Shown: piece by piece, positions 10,166 through 20,474 of the stretch
Position numbering within the stretch: the stretch's first letter is position 1
Layout of the letters: the number at the start of each line of letters is the position of its first letter
From: a bacterium
Lineage (GTDB): Bacteria > Actinomycetota > Acidimicrobiia > Acidimicrobiales > Bin134
Direction of reading: 5' to 3'
Length of the DNA stretch: 64,000 bases
Assembly (NCBI GenBank): GCA_026709025.1
Contig: JAPOTT010000005.1
Span: forward strand, 58,321 to 122,320
Position numbers and translations under genes: made by a program
Notes under the pieces: model-generated
Seen by the model: only the letters and a program-made list of their open reading frames with translations
Databases searched by the model: none
What the model was told of the DNA's origin: nothing

Positions 10166-11323
10166 CTATGAGCAGCTAAGCGCCTCTGTAAGGTCGGCCA
10201 ACAAGTCGTTGGTGGTTTCAATGCCAACCGACAAACGCACTAGCCCAGGATCTACAGCTAGCACAGAATCTGCCACCGACAGGTGGGTCATGGTGGCTGG
10301 CTGCTCAATTAGCGACTCCACAGCACCCAAAGACTCAGCTAGCTTAAACACCTTGGTGGCGCTCACCATGGCAATGGCCGCGTCTGCGCCACCGGCATGA
10401 ACAAACGACACCATCCCGCCAGCTTGTCGCATCTGACGCACTGCTGTTTCATGGCCAGGATGCTCTGCAAGCCCGGGGTAAAAAACCTGGCTCACCGCGC
10501 TGTGGTTAGCTAAAAGCTCAGCCACAGCAGCAGCATTTGTGCAATGGCGATCCATCCGCACTCCCAAGGTTTTGATGCCACGCAGCAGCAGATAGCAATC
10601 AAACGGGCTCGGCACTGCGCCTACGGCGTTTTGCACAAAGAACAAACGTTCGGCTAAGTCGTCACGATTGGTACCCACAAAACCACCCACCACATCAGAA
10701 TGGCCACCCAAGTACTTTGTGCTTGAATGCACAACCACATCGGCACCCATGTGGAGCGGGTTCTGTAAATAAGGAGTAGCAAAGGTGTTATCCACTACCA
10801 CATCTATCCCAGATGCATGCGCTACATCTACCACCGCTGCAATGTCGGCAATCGCTAGCATTGGGTTGGTGGGGGTTTCCAGCCATATCTGACGGGTGTT
10901 AGGGCCGATTGCTGCAACCAACGCATCTAGATCGCTCAAGTCCACCGCAGACCAACCAATATCACGCTCGCCATATATCTTTGAGATGAGCCTGAAGGTA
11001 CCTCCGTAAGCATCTACGCCCAAGATCAGATGATCTCCCGGGGCTAATAGCTGCATGATGGCATCTTCTGCGGCCATCCCACTAGCAAACGCTAGGCCGT
11101 GACGTGCGCCCTCTAAGCCTGCCAGGCTTCGCTCTAGTGCCAAGCGGGTGGGATTGGCTGTGCGGGCATACTCAAACCCGTGGTGCTTGCCAGGGCTTTG
11201 CTGCACATAGGTAGTAGCCAAATGGATGGGCACGGTGATGGCACCTGTGGAGGTGTCTGGTTCTTGGCCAGCGTGGATGGCCCGAGTTTCAAACCCCCAG
11301 TTGCTTGAATCGGGCGTGCTCAT
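10166..11323 (-). CDS. cystathionine gamma-synthase/gamma-lyase (Cys/Met PLP enzyme)
   Basis: 'VVVHSSTKYLGGHSDVVGG' PLP-lysine region; start placed at MSTPDSSNW. Confidence 0.92.
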   Translation of the reverse strand: MSTPDSSNWGFETRAIHAGQEPDTSTGAITVPIHLATTYVQQSPGKHHGFEYARTANPTRLALERSLAGLEGARHGLAFASGMAAEDAIMQLLAPGDHLILGVDAYGGTFRLISKIYGERDIGWSAVDLSDLDALVAAIGPNTRQIWLETPTNPMLAIADIAAVVDVAHASGIDVVVDNTFATPYLQNPLHMGADVVVHSSTKYLGGHSDVVGGFVGTNRDDLAERLFFVQNAVGAVPSPFDCYLLLRGIKTLGVRMDRHCTNAAAVAELLANHSAVSQVFYPGLAEHPGHETAVRQMRQAGGMVSFVHAGGADAAIAMVSATKVFKLAESLGAVESLIEQPATMTHLSVADSVLAVDPGLVRLSVGIETTNDLLADLTEALSCS

Positions 11324-12696
11324 GGCCCCGCAGGGGTGTTGGCTGTAGCTAGAAATGTGAGCACATCGGTGCTGGTTATCACAGCGCGAGGTCGCCCACC
11401 GTCTAACACCAAAAGAGCCGGACAACGCTCTAGTTTGGCAACCGCTAGCGCTATGGGCTCGCCGATGCCGATTTGCTCTAGCGGCGGGCTCATCACCTTC
11501 TCTACGGGTTGACCCAACAAATCGCCCCCAAATGCTAACTCCATTAGTTGCAGTTCGTGTACCGCTCCCATCACCTCTGCGGCAGCCAACGGCATCTCTC
11601 CTTTGGCAACCGGTAGCTGGCTCATTGCGTTATCTCGCATCCGCTTCACAGCCAAGCGCACCGGATCTTCAGGGGCCACATAAACCAAAGGTGGCAGCTC
11701 CGATGCTTTGGCATCTAGCACATCTTTTACGCACGGATGCCCACCAATCAAAAAACCATAGGAGGCCATCCACTCATCATTAAACACTTTGGATAAGTAC
11801 CCCCGCCCCGCATCGGGCAGCAACACCACCACCACATCGGTTGGCTTACATTCTTGAGCAACCTGCAAAGCAGCCACCACCGCTGTGCCCCCCGAACCAC
11901 CAATCAACAGCCCCTCACGTTGGGTAACCATCCGGGCCATATCAAATGATTCCTGATCAGATATGGGAATCACGCGATCTACTACAGCCGGGTCGTAGGT
12001 TTCGGGCCAAAAGTCCTCGCCTATGCCCTCCACAAGATAGGGACGCCCCGACCCCCCGCTAAACACCGACCCCTCAGGGTCGCCCGCCACAATTTGGATA
12101 TCGGGATTCTGGCGTTTGAGGTAACGACCAACCCCGCCGAGGGTGCCGCCGGTGCCCGCGCCCGCCACGAAGTGGGTGATCTGACCATTAGTTTGTTGCC
12201 ACAACTCCGGCCCGGTGGTCTGTTCGTGCGACAGAGGGTTTACTTGGTTGAAGTACTGATTAGGCCGATACGCACCCGGTGTTTCAGCCACAAGCCGCTC
12301 AGCTGTGGAATAGTACGACTGTGGGTCTTCGGGCTCAACGGCCACAGGGCACACCACCACCTCAGCCCCATAAGCCCGCAAAAGCTGCACCTTTTCTTGG
12401 CTAACCTTGTCGGTCATCACGAAGATGCAGCGATATCCCCGCTGAGCTGCCACAAGGGCCAAACCCACACCAGTATTACCAGAGGTAGGTTCGATGATAG
12501 TTCCGCTGGCGGTAAGCAAACCCTCTTTTTCAGCAGCATCGATCATGGCCACTGCAGGCCGATCTTTCACGCTGCCACCGGGATTTAGCATCTCTAGCTT
12601 GGCTAACAGATCGCACTGCAAATCCTCACCAATGCGCTTGAAGCGCACCAATGGAGTGTTACCAATCAGATCTAGTATTGAATCTGCAACCTCCAC
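11320..12696 (-). CDS. cystathionine beta-synthase (PLP domain plus C-terminal CBS pair)
   Basis: 'LNPGGSVKDRPAVAMID', 'EPTSGNTGVGLA'; 4-bp overlap with the downstream PLP gene. Confidence 0.92.
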   Translation of the reverse strand: MEVADSILDLIGNTPLVRFKRIGEDLQCDLLAKLEMLNPGGSVKDRPAVAMIDAAEKEGLLTASGTIIEPTSGNTGVGLALVAAQRGYRCIFVMTDKVSQEKVQLLRAYGAEVVVCPVAVEPEDPQSYYSTAERLVAETPGAYRPNQYFNQVNPLSHEQTTGPELWQQTNGQITHFVAGAGTGGTLGGVGRYLKRQNPDIQIVAGDPEGSVFSGGSGRPYLVEGIGEDFWPETYDPAVVDRVIPISDQESFDMARMVTQREGLLIGGSGGTAVVAALQVAQECKPTDVVVVLLPDAGRGYLSKVFNDEWMASYGFLIGGHPCVKDVLDAKASELPPLVYVAPEDPVRLAVKRMRDNAMSQLPVAKGEMPLAAAEVMGAVHELQLMELAFGGDLLGQPVEKVMSPPLEQIGIGEPIALAVAKLERCPALLVLDGGRPRAVITSTDVLTFLATANTPAGP

Positions 12697-12716
12697 TGTT
12701 CTATACCTGTATTCCC

Positions 12717-14000
12717 CTATTCCTGTGTTGCGTGAGCAAACTCCACAACTCTATCAAACACAGCATAGGGCTCTTGGATGACGATAACCCGCATAGGCCG
12801 ATCTACTGGGGCGTGGTAGCCCGACCGTAAAGTTACCGGCCCCGCAGCAAACCCCTCTTGGTAAAACTGTTCTAGTTCTAAAGTTACCGCTTCTGGATCG
12901 GTTGTTCCCGCTCTGGTAACCGCTCGCACATAGGCTTCAATAGCATCATGGCCGGTCAGAAACCGTCCATCACTCGCGCGAAAACCGGTAGTAGCAAGGT
13001 AACTAGATAGTAAGTCGCGCACTGCGGGATTGGGATCCGCCGAGTTGGTGTACACCGAGCCATAAGACAACATCGTAAAATCGCCAACTTGTGGCACGCG
13101 ACCAATCCAGTAGTCACCATCCATTGAGGAACCAGAAAAGATTGGCTGGGTGTTACCAGCAGCACGAATTGGCGCAAGCACTTCAGGGGCTACCAACCTA
13201 GTGCCACAAAACACGATGGCCTGCGGATTCAAAGAAGCCAAGCCCGTCAATATCGGCTCCACCAAACCAGGGTCGGTTGGTTGATAGCGCAACAAATCCA
13301 GAGTGCGTCCACCTCGCTCGCTAAAGAACTGCTGAAATCCCTCACAAACCGCTACCGCTTCTGTGCTGGTTTGATCGATAACCACCACCGCGCTGTTCAA
13401 GCCCCGCTCCGTTACCAGTTCAGCTAACATGGCAGCCTCGGTGCTAACCGGAGTGCCCAACGAGAAAACCCGCTCTCCTAACTCGCCTGTGTTCCAAACA
13501 TCATCAGTCCCGCAAGGGCTAATTACCAATGTACCTGAACCCTGTAGCGCCTCTAAGGCAGGCTGTGCATACACGGCATCGCAAGTGATCAACAACATGT
13601 CCATACCATCCAACAACAACTGCTCGGCCCCGCTCTGCATCGCCGATAGCTCTGTGTGGCTATCAATGTGGCGGAGCACCACCGGGCGACCCAACAGTCC
13701 ACCATCTTGGTTGAGGGCATCCACCCTGTTTTGTGCAGCCACTAGCGCTGGCTCATCATAGGTAGACAAAAAACCCCTAGTAGCCAGCAGCGCTCCTATA
13801 ACGATGGCATTTTCTGGTAACGGTACACCGTCGGGAGTAGCCACAGTTACCGGAGCAGCACTCACCTCCTCTGGTTCTGTTGAAGCAGTTGTATCAGAAT
13901 CGGGGCTCACCACCGCATTACGACTAAAGAGGCCACATCCACCGCACACCAACACCACCGCAACTAGCAACGCCACTAGCTTGTGGCTTATTCGCCCCAT
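12717..14000 (-). CDS. periplasmic-binding-protein-type (LivK-like) substrate-binding lipoprotein
   Basis: Lipobox LVCGGCG; type I PBP fold-like sequence. Confidence 0.8.
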   Translation of the reverse strand: MGRISHKLVALLVAVVLVCGGCGLFSRNAVVSPDSDTTASTEPEEVSAAPVTVATPDGVPLPENAIVIGALLATRGFLSTYDEPALVAAQNRVDALNQDGGLLGRPVVLRHIDSHTELSAMQSGAEQLLLDGMDMLLITCDAVYAQPALEALQGSGTLVISPCGTDDVWNTGELGERVFSLGTPVSTEAAMLAELVTERGLNSAVVVIDQTSTEAVAVCEGFQQFFSERGGRTLDLLRYQPTDPGLVEPILTGLASLNPQAIVFCGTRLVAPEVLAPIRAAGNTQPIFSGSSMDGDYWIGRVPQVGDFTMLSYGSVYTNSADPNPAVRDLLSSYLATTGFRASDGRFLTGHDAIEAYVRAVTRAGTTDPEAVTLELEQFYQEGFAAGPVTLRSGYHAPVDRPMRVIVIQEPYAVFDRVVEFAHATQE

Positions 14001-14023
14001 CGCTCATAGCCTAACCTTGAGCC

Positions 14024-15529
14024 ATGAGCAATCCTGTAGCCGCCTCTACGGTGCGGCCTTTTTGTATTGGCAACAAATGTCTTTGGGGACTTCTGTTTGG
14101 GCTTGCGTTATTAGTAGGAGCTTGCGGGAACGACGACAACACACATAGCGCCGCTGCAACCGCAACCGCTACGCAGCTAGCCACGGGCGAAGTTGCTAGC
14201 GAGATTACCGGCGAGATTACCGGCACTCCTGGCTTGGCCACCCCAACATCTGCTGGCAAACCTACCTCTACCCCCACCACTGAGCCTGCTGTTACACCGG
14301 TTGCTACACCCACAGCACAACAGTTAGCTGAACCTACCGCCCAACCAACTACTGCTTCGCCAACTCCAGATACCCAAACCACACAACCCGATGGTGATAA
14401 CTCTGCTGCTCGTGCAAGCGGGCTAGATGTGGGAGCCATTGGAGCAGCCACACAGGATTGGATGATGTCTGCTGGCGCTCCGGGGCTGGTGCTATCCATC
14501 GCCCGAGGCGCTGCAGAACCCCATACCTTTAGTTGGGGGGTGAGCGATCTCAAAACCCAAGAACCACTCAGCGTGACCGACTATGTGCGTATCGGATCGG
14601 TTACCAAACCGGTAACCACTGTGGCAATAATGTCGCTGGTTGAAGAGGGCGCGGTGAGCCTAGACACACCTGTTACCGAATATCTGGGTGATAGCTGGTA
14701 CGACACCTACGAAAACGGTGCCAAGATAACCCTGCGTCACCTGATGGGCCACACCGCCGGGTTCGTTGAATACGCCTTTGATCCTGGCTTTTTTGTTTTG
14801 GGCGCATCTCGCCTAGATGTACAAATCACACCTGAAGAGATAGTGCGTTTTTTCACCGCCTATGGCCCGGTAACGGAGTTTGAGAGCGAGTACAACTACT
14901 CAACCGCCGGACACGTAGTAGCTGGAATGGTGATTGAGGCAGTCACCGGCAATCCTGCTGATGAGGAGATTCGCTCACGGATATTCCAACCCTTAGGGCT
15001 TGAGAACATCTATTTACCACCCAATGAGCAACCGCCCCAGCAAGTTGTGAACAGCTATAACGGTGGGCTGCTCTATGGTGCATTTTCGGCTCTCACCAAC
15101 GTGCCAGATGAAGCCCAAGCGGAATACCTGGGTAACCGCTACATAGCCACCAACAGCTACCCGCAACAGTTCCTCCAATCAGCTGGCTGGACTGGTGGGG
15201 GCATTGAAGCCCAAATCGGCGATGTGTCCAAGCTGTTCCGAGGGCTGTTCGCCGGTGACCTAATCAGCGAGGAATCGCTAGCTGAGATGACCACCACTGG
15301 TGTCAACCCCACCTACGGGCTCGGGGTGGATGTGGAAAACACCGATGGCATTTTGGCCTACAGCCATGGAGGAGCCATTCCAGGATTTCGCACTAGGGCG
15401 ATCTACATACCTGAGTGGGACATCACCGTGGCAGCCACCACCAACGTGCTGCCCACAGATCCAGAGCTGTTAGAGCTTTTGAGGAACCTAATCGATATTG
15501 TTGCCCAAAACTGGGGTTTAGCTAGCTAG
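14024..15529 (+). CDS. serine hydrolase (beta-lactamase/class C PBP family) lipoprotein with T/P-rich linker
   Basis: Lipobox LLVGACGN; 'IGSVTKPVT' SxxK; 'YNYSTAG' YxN-like; 'AYSHGGAIPGF'. Confidence 0.88.
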   Translation: MSNPVAASTVRPFCIGNKCLWGLLFGLALLVGACGNDDNTHSAAATATATQLATGEVASEITGEITGTPGLATPTSAGKPTSTPTTEPAVTPVATPTAQQLAEPTAQPTTASPTPDTQTTQPDGDNSAARASGLDVGAIGAATQDWMMSAGAPGLVLSIARGAAEPHTFSWGVSDLKTQEPLSVTDYVRIGSVTKPVTTVAIMSLVEEGAVSLDTPVTEYLGDSWYDTYENGAKITLRHLMGHTAGFVEYAFDPGFFVLGASRLDVQITPEEIVRFFTAYGPVTEFESEYNYSTAGHVVAGMVIEAVTGNPADEEIRSRIFQPLGLENIYLPPNEQPPQQVVNSYNGGLLYGAFSALTNVPDEAQAEYLGNRYIATNSYPQQFLQSAGWTGGGIEAQIGDVSKLFRGLFAGDLISEESLAEMTTTGVNPTYGLGVDVENTDGILAYSHGGAIPGFRTRAIYIPEWDITVAATTNVLPTDPELLELLRNLIDIVAQNWGLAS

Positions 15530-15621
15530 CGTAAGTGTGGTTGACTAGCTCACATACAGCACATAATCAACCCAACAGGCCAAGCTCAATTAACTCAATT
15601 AAACTGTAAGACACACTACTA

Positions 15622-15707
15622 GCCCGGGTGGCGGAATAGGCAGACGCAGGGGGCTTAAACCCCCCAGCCCCCAAGGGGGCGTGTGGGTTCGACTCCCACC
15701 CCGGGCA
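15622..15707 (+). tRNA. tRNA-Leu (anticodon TAA)
   Basis: GCCCGGG/CCCGGGC acceptor, long variable arm, loop CTTAAAC, T-loop GTTCGACTC. Confidence 0.93.
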
Positions 15708-15742
15708 CCGAACCGAGAACAGGTTGGGAGGTTGGGGGTTGG

Positions 15743-16582
15743 TTACATGGAGCGGGAGTAGTCTAGGGGGGCTGCGGCGGCTTTGGCCATGGAATCTTGG
15801 TGAAAAGTTGCTACTAGCTGTCCTTGTGCTGTGAACACCTCGCCTCGTCCATAAATCCTGCCGTTTGCGGCTTTGGTGGCTTTGGATTGTACTAACAGCC
15901 ACTGCGACACATCTATGGGTTCCAAAAAGTGCAGCGTGTGGGCAATCACCCCCGTAGAAAGGGTTCGGTGGGCCTCCTCAATTTGCGCCAACTGCGAGTG
16001 AGGACGCATACCCAACCCGATGAGATTACCGCATGTAGCCCACCCCAAGATGCCCTGATTAGCGGCCTGCGAATCCACATCTGAACCAAACCGATGCCAA
16101 GCCCGATGCACAGGCACGCCATCTAGCTCGGGCGCTCCGGGCACTACCCGCCACTGCGCTGAAGGAAAAACAATGCCCGGCTGCTCTGTCAGCCCATCAG
16201 CAGTAGGCACATCGGGCATGGCTGGTTCGTGGCGCATCAGATCATCGTCCACCGTGTTCATCAAAACGGTGGCTCGGCTCAACAGCTTGCCGTCTTGCAT
16301 GGCAGTAACCGTGTCACTAGCCCAAGTGCGGCCTGCTTGCATGGAATCCACGCTTAGCGTGATGTCTTTGGTGTACGAACCTGCCCTACAAAACACCGCA
16401 TGCACCGAGCGAATAACTTTGGTGCCATCAGATTCACCCTCTGAGGCCATCATCATCTGCGCCAAGATCTGTCCACTAAACACCACATCTCGCCCCTCAG
16501 CAGCAGCGTCAGGATGACGCACCCGATAGCTGTGCGTACCATCTGCAATCAAATCCAAAATCTGCGGCAAACCACTGCTCAT
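15743..16582 (-). CDS. acyl-CoA thioesterase II (TesB-like)
   Basis: Double hot-dog pattern: 'FSGQILAQMMMAS', 'RWVHS-like VHAVFCRAG', 'HTLHFLEPID'. Confidence 0.82.
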   Translation of the reverse strand: MSSGLPQILDLIADGTHSYRVRHPDAAAEGRDVVFSGQILAQMMMASEGESDGTKVIRSVHAVFCRAGSYTKDITLSVDSMQAGRTWASDTVTAMQDGKLLSRATVLMNTVDDDLMRHEPAMPDVPTADGLTEQPGIVFPSAQWRVVPGAPELDGVPVHRAWHRFGSDVDSQAANQGILGWATCGNLIGLGMRPHSQLAQIEEAHRTLSTGVIAHTLHFLEPIDVSQWLLVQSKATKAANGRIYGRGEVFTAQGQLVATFHQDSMAKAAAAPLDYSRSM

Positions 16583-16664
16583 AGTTACTACACCTCTCCT
16601 AACGTTGGCTCTCTAATGTATGACCGACGCTATCAACAATAAGCACCGTTAGGCTAACAACGAT

Positions 16665-18005
16665 ATGCCCACCGACTTTGATGCGATATTCAAGGCATAC
16701 GACGTACGCGGCACGGTGGGAGATCAACTAGATGCCGATGGTGCTTGGGCCATTGGGGGTGCCTTCGCCCGATATGTTGCCAAAGAAGGCTCTACAGCCA
16801 TCTTGGTGGGCCGAGACATGCGACCTGAAAGCCCAGAATTGGCCTCAGCATTTGTACAAGGTGCCCTAGCCCACGGCATAGATGTGATCGATGTTGGCCT
16901 GTGTGCCACCGACATGTTGTATTTCGGTTCGGGCAGCTTAGGAATGCCAGGAGCAGTGTTCACAGCATCACACAACCCCGCTGGATACAACGGCATCAAG
17001 ATGTGTGGCGCCGGAGCTGCACCAATCAGTTCCACCAAGGGGCTGAACCAAATCAAAGAACTAGCAGTTGGTGGCCCCCAACTAGCACACACAAAAGGCA
17101 CGCTCACATCTCAAGACCTTCTAGGCAGCTATGTAACCCACGTTCGCTCGTTTGTGAATACCGCTGACCTCATGTCCCTGAAGGTAGTTGCCGACACCGC
17201 AAACGGCATGGGTGGTTTGGTGCTGCCAGCGGTGTTTGCCAGTTTGCCATTTCACCTAGATCATCTCTATCCGGAACTAGATGGTACCTTCCCCAACCAC
17301 CCTGCAGACCCTCTTCAGCCAGAAAACCAACGCGACCTGTGTGCCCGAGTACTCAAAACACAAGCTGATGTTGGCTTGGCCTTTGATGGTGATGCCGACC
17401 GGGTGTTCTTGGTGGATGAAAAGGCCCAGCCCATCTCAGGGTCTACCACCACCGCAATCATCGCCAAACTGCTACTTGAGCGGCACCCCAACGCTACGGT
17501 GCTGCACAACCTGATCTGTTCCAAAGCCGTACCCGAAGCCATATTGGAAGCTGGCGGTAAACCACTACGCACCAGGGTAGGGCACTCCTTCATCAAGCAG
17601 GTGATGGCTGAAACCAACGCTGTGTTTGGAGGAGAACACTCAGGCCACTACTACTTTCAACAAAACTACGGTGCCGACAGCGGGCTGATTGCAGCAGTAA
17701 TTGTGTTAGAAGCCCTAAGCCGCCACCCAGCGGGCCTAGCGGATTTGGTAGCCAGCCTAGAGCGCTATGCATCTTCAGGTGAGCTAAACACTAAGGTGGC
17801 CGATACTGATGCAGTGCTGGCTAAGGTGGCGGCCGCTTACCCGCAAGCCGCCCAAGACCATCTAGATGGGCTAACCGTAGATATGGGCGACTGGTGGTTC
17901 AACCTGCGTGCCTCCAACACCGAGCCGCTGTTGAGGCTCAACTTAGAAGCCGCCAGCGCTAGCGAGGTGCAAGCCAAGGTGGCTCAAGTACAGGGCCTGT
18001 TCTAA
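16665..18005 (+). CDS. manB: phosphomannomutase/phosphoglucomutase
   Basis: TASHNPAGYNGIK, FDGDADRVF, RASNTEPLLRLN. Confidence 0.93.
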   Translation: MPTDFDAIFKAYDVRGTVGDQLDADGAWAIGGAFARYVAKEGSTAILVGRDMRPESPELASAFVQGALAHGIDVIDVGLCATDMLYFGSGSLGMPGAVFTASHNPAGYNGIKMCGAGAAPISSTKGLNQIKELAVGGPQLAHTKGTLTSQDLLGSYVTHVRSFVNTADLMSLKVVADTANGMGGLVLPAVFASLPFHLDHLYPELDGTFPNHPADPLQPENQRDLCARVLKTQADVGLAFDGDADRVFLVDEKAQPISGSTTTAIIAKLLLERHPNATVLHNLICSKAVPEAILEAGGKPLRTRVGHSFIKQVMAETNAVFGGEHSGHYYFQQNYGADSGLIAAVIVLEALSRHPAGLADLVASLERYASSGELNTKVADTDAVLAKVAAAYPQAAQDHLDGLTVDMGDWWFNLRASNTEPLLRLNLEAASASEVQAKVAQVQGLF

Positions 18006-18057
18006 GCAATACCTGTAGCCCCGGTTGGAGATAACCCAACTAGCCCTGAGCAAACAG

Positions 18058-18128
18058 AGCGGGTGACGAGAATCGAACTCGCGTCATCAGCTTGGGAAGC
18101 TGAGGTTCTACCACTGAACTACACCCGC
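18058..18128 (-). tRNA. tRNA-Gly (anticodon CCC)
   Basis: GCGGGTG/CACCCGC acceptor, anticodon loop TTCCCAA, T-loop GTTCGATTC. Confidence 0.93.
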
Positions 18129-18300
18129 TAATACAGATGGACTTTAGCCGCCTGCACACCAATTAGCCACAAACTAATGAGCCAACTTTAGGCCACACCC
18201 ACCCACCACCCCACAATGTGCCCTAGTACCCACCACCCAAGCTAAATATCACTGCTAAGGTTATGGAGAAAATCGTTTACCTAAAATAAGGAGGAGGATT

Positions 18301-19008
18301 ATCATCCAAGACGAACGATTTACCCGGCGGCTCTACACCCTAGCTGGAGCGGCGCGACTAGTAGGTATGAACCCTTCAACGCTTCGGACTTGGTCTCGTG
18401 GCTACGCAAAAACACGTACAGGTTGCGCGCAAGTAAATCAAAGTCCGGTTATCACAGCATTAGAAAGTAACTTTGAAGACCAACGCTCAATCCCTTTCAT
18501 CGGACTGGTTGAAGCAGCAGTGATCCAAGCATTTCGCAATACAGGTCTTCCCTTACAGCGCATCCGCAAGGCGCTTGCAATTCTCGCCCACGAAGGAGAG
18601 CTTACGCATGCGCTAGCATCGCGACAGTTATACAGTGATGGAGCGAGCGTACTGTACGACTACGCAACCCACAGCAATGACAAGCAACTCAGGCTACTCA
18701 CCGTGATTCACACCGGCCAGCGAGTGTTCCATGAAGTGATAGACACCTACCTAGAACGAATCACTTTTGGCGACACCTGGGCTACCGAACTTATTCTCCC
18801 TGTAACCACCCGGCGCCTGCTGCGTGTAGTACCCGAAGTGGCAGGGGGCGATGCGATGTTCATCGAAGGAAGCGCAACCCTCTCAGCAGTTACATCTCGA
18901 GCCAAAGCGGGCGAACCGCTACATTCCATAGCAGCTGACTTCGACACCCCCACAGACCACATCAAAGAAGCCCTAAGTGCCATCTGGCCGACGCAAAAAG
19001 CAGCCTAA
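18301..19008 (+). CDS. HTH/DUF433-like antitoxin
   Basis: The frame extends upstream of the tracked ATG (18367) as IQDERFTRRLYTLAGAARLVGMNPSTLRTW; C-terminal short DUF433-like helical segment; AAGGAGG upstream. Confidence 0.65.
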   Translation: MIQDERFTRRLYTLAGAARLVGMNPSTLRTWSRGYAKTRTGCAQVNQSPVITALESNFEDQRSIPFIGLVEAAVIQAFRNTGLPLQRIRKALAILAHEGELTHALASRQLYSDGASVLYDYATHSNDKQLRLLTVIHTGQRVFHEVIDTYLERITFGDTWATELILPVTTRRLLRVVPEVAGGDAMFIEGSATLSAVTSRAKAGEPLHSIAADFDTPTDHIKEALSAIWPTQKAA

Positions 19009-19402
19009 CAAACCCCCACCTGTCTTCTTTTTGGATCGAAGTTTAGGACGCCACCTAATCGCTAAAGCGATTCTTGCAAAGGGCTACAAAGCGCTGACGA
19101 TGACAGAAGTGTACCCCAACGGCACCGACCAAAGAGTTGCTGATCCAGACTGGATGCTCAAGGCAGATCAAGAAGACTGGATAACATTGACCAAGGACTA
19201 CTCCGTGATTCGCGATCACCGGAACGTACTAGCTACCACCACATTACGAGTGTTTGCATACAACAACGCAAATATCACGGGCCCCAAAATGGTAGAACGC
19301 CTAGAGACCAACTTCAACCGAATCCTTCAAAAAGCTAACAAGCCTGGGCCCTACGTATACGTAATAGGTCGCGATAACCTAGAACTCCGCTGGCAACCAT
19401 AA
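18977..19402 (+). CDS. PIN-like (VapC45/DUF5615-like) toxin
   Basis: 'FFLDRSLGRHLIAKAILAKGYKALTM...DEDWITLTKDYSVIRD'-type pattern; GTG start overlaps the antitoxin by 32 bp. Confidence 0.72.
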   Translation: MPSGRRKKQPNKPPPVFFLDRSLGRHLIAKAILAKGYKALTMTEVYPNGTDQRVADPDWMLKADQEDWITLTKDYSVIRDHRNVLATTTLRVFAYNNANITGPKMVERLETNFNRILQKANKPGPYVYVIGRDNLELRWQP

Positions 19403-19423
19403 GCTCCTCCCCACAACCACCCC

Positions 19424-20383
19424 TTAGGGAATGAGCACCACTTTGCCCAGCTTGCCTGGGGCAACAAAGTACTCATACGCCTCTGCGGCATCGCTGAGCG
19501 CAAAGGTGCGAGCCACGGGCACGGCTACTTTGCCTTTAGACACCAACGCCAACACATGACGCTCCAACGCTCGGGCTACCAGAGCGCGCTGTTCCAAAGA
19601 CCTCGGCCGTAGCGTAGAACCCAACAACCGCGCCCTCTTCACCATCAACAACGCCAAATTTACAGGTACCTCTGCCCCAGCACCCACGCCGATGATCATG
19701 ATGCGGCCCCCTGTTATGAGCGCCCGTAGGTTAGCTGGCCAATTTGGTGCTCCCACCAACTCCAAAATCACCTCATAAGGGCCTGCATCTAGAAACTCCT
19801 CGGGAGCTATGGCCTTTGCTCCTAAATCGCCAACGGCTCTACGATTAGCCGGGTTACGCACAGTAGCCGTCACCTCAGCCCCCGCAGCCACGCCTAGTTG
19901 CACTGCAGCAGTGCCCACTCCACCAGCGGCACCGTGGATACACACGCGCTCTCCCATTGCCAAGCCCGCTTGGGTAAACAAAGCATCATGTGCGGTAGCA
20001 AAAACCTCGCTAAAGCCTCCCGCACAAGCCCATAGCTCGTCTTGTGTGGCTTTTTTGGCCCAAACCTGCGGCAACGCCATGGCCAAAGGTTCGTCTACGA
20101 GGCAATACTCAGCTTGACCTCCACCTTGAACTACGGCCATTACTTGGTCGCCCACAGCAAAACGCCTACAGCCCTCACCTGTGGCAACCACCTCACCTGC
20201 CATCTCCAGCCCGGCAACACTAGAAGCCCCAGGGGGCGGGTTGTAGCGACCTTGCATTTGGGCTATATCGGCACCGTTTAGCCCTGCGGCACGCACCTCC
20301 ACCAAAATTTGCCCGTAACCCGGTTTCGGTGTGTCTACCTGCGCCACTTGAACTTGCCCATCAGAAAAAACCACTGCTCGCAT
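19424..20383 (-). CDS. quinone oxidoreductase / zinc-type alcohol dehydrogenase (MDR family)
   Basis: 'GLNGADIAQMQGRY', 'IHGAAGGVGTAAVQLG'. Confidence 0.9.
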   Translation of the reverse strand: MRAVVFSDGQVQVAQVDTPKPGYGQILVEVRAAGLNGADIAQMQGRYNPPPGASSVAGLEMAGEVVATGEGCRRFAVGDQVMAVVQGGGQAEYCLVDEPLAMALPQVWAKKATQDELWACAGGFSEVFATAHDALFTQAGLAMGERVCIHGAAGGVGTAAVQLGVAAGAEVTATVRNPANRRAVGDLGAKAIAPEEFLDAGPYEVILELVGAPNWPANLRALITGGRIMIIGVGAGAEVPVNLALLMVKRARLLGSTLRPRSLEQRALVARALERHVLALVSKGKVAVPVARTFALSDAAEAYEYFVAPGKLGKVVLIP

Positions 20384-20474
20384 CAGCCCATAGTGTATTT
20401 GAGCGACGGAGGCGATTTGAGTGCCGTAGGATATGTGATGTGCCGTAGGCTTAGCCGATGCTCATACAAACAAG

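Noticed and set aside
15567-15902. 111-aa minus-strand ORF
   Set aside because: Covers tRNA-Leu and the tail of the TesB-like gene
18281-18366. Considered a frameshifted or truncated antitoxin pseudogene
   Set aside because: The frame is open and HTH-like upstream with a strong SD, so unusual initiation is simpler than gene decay
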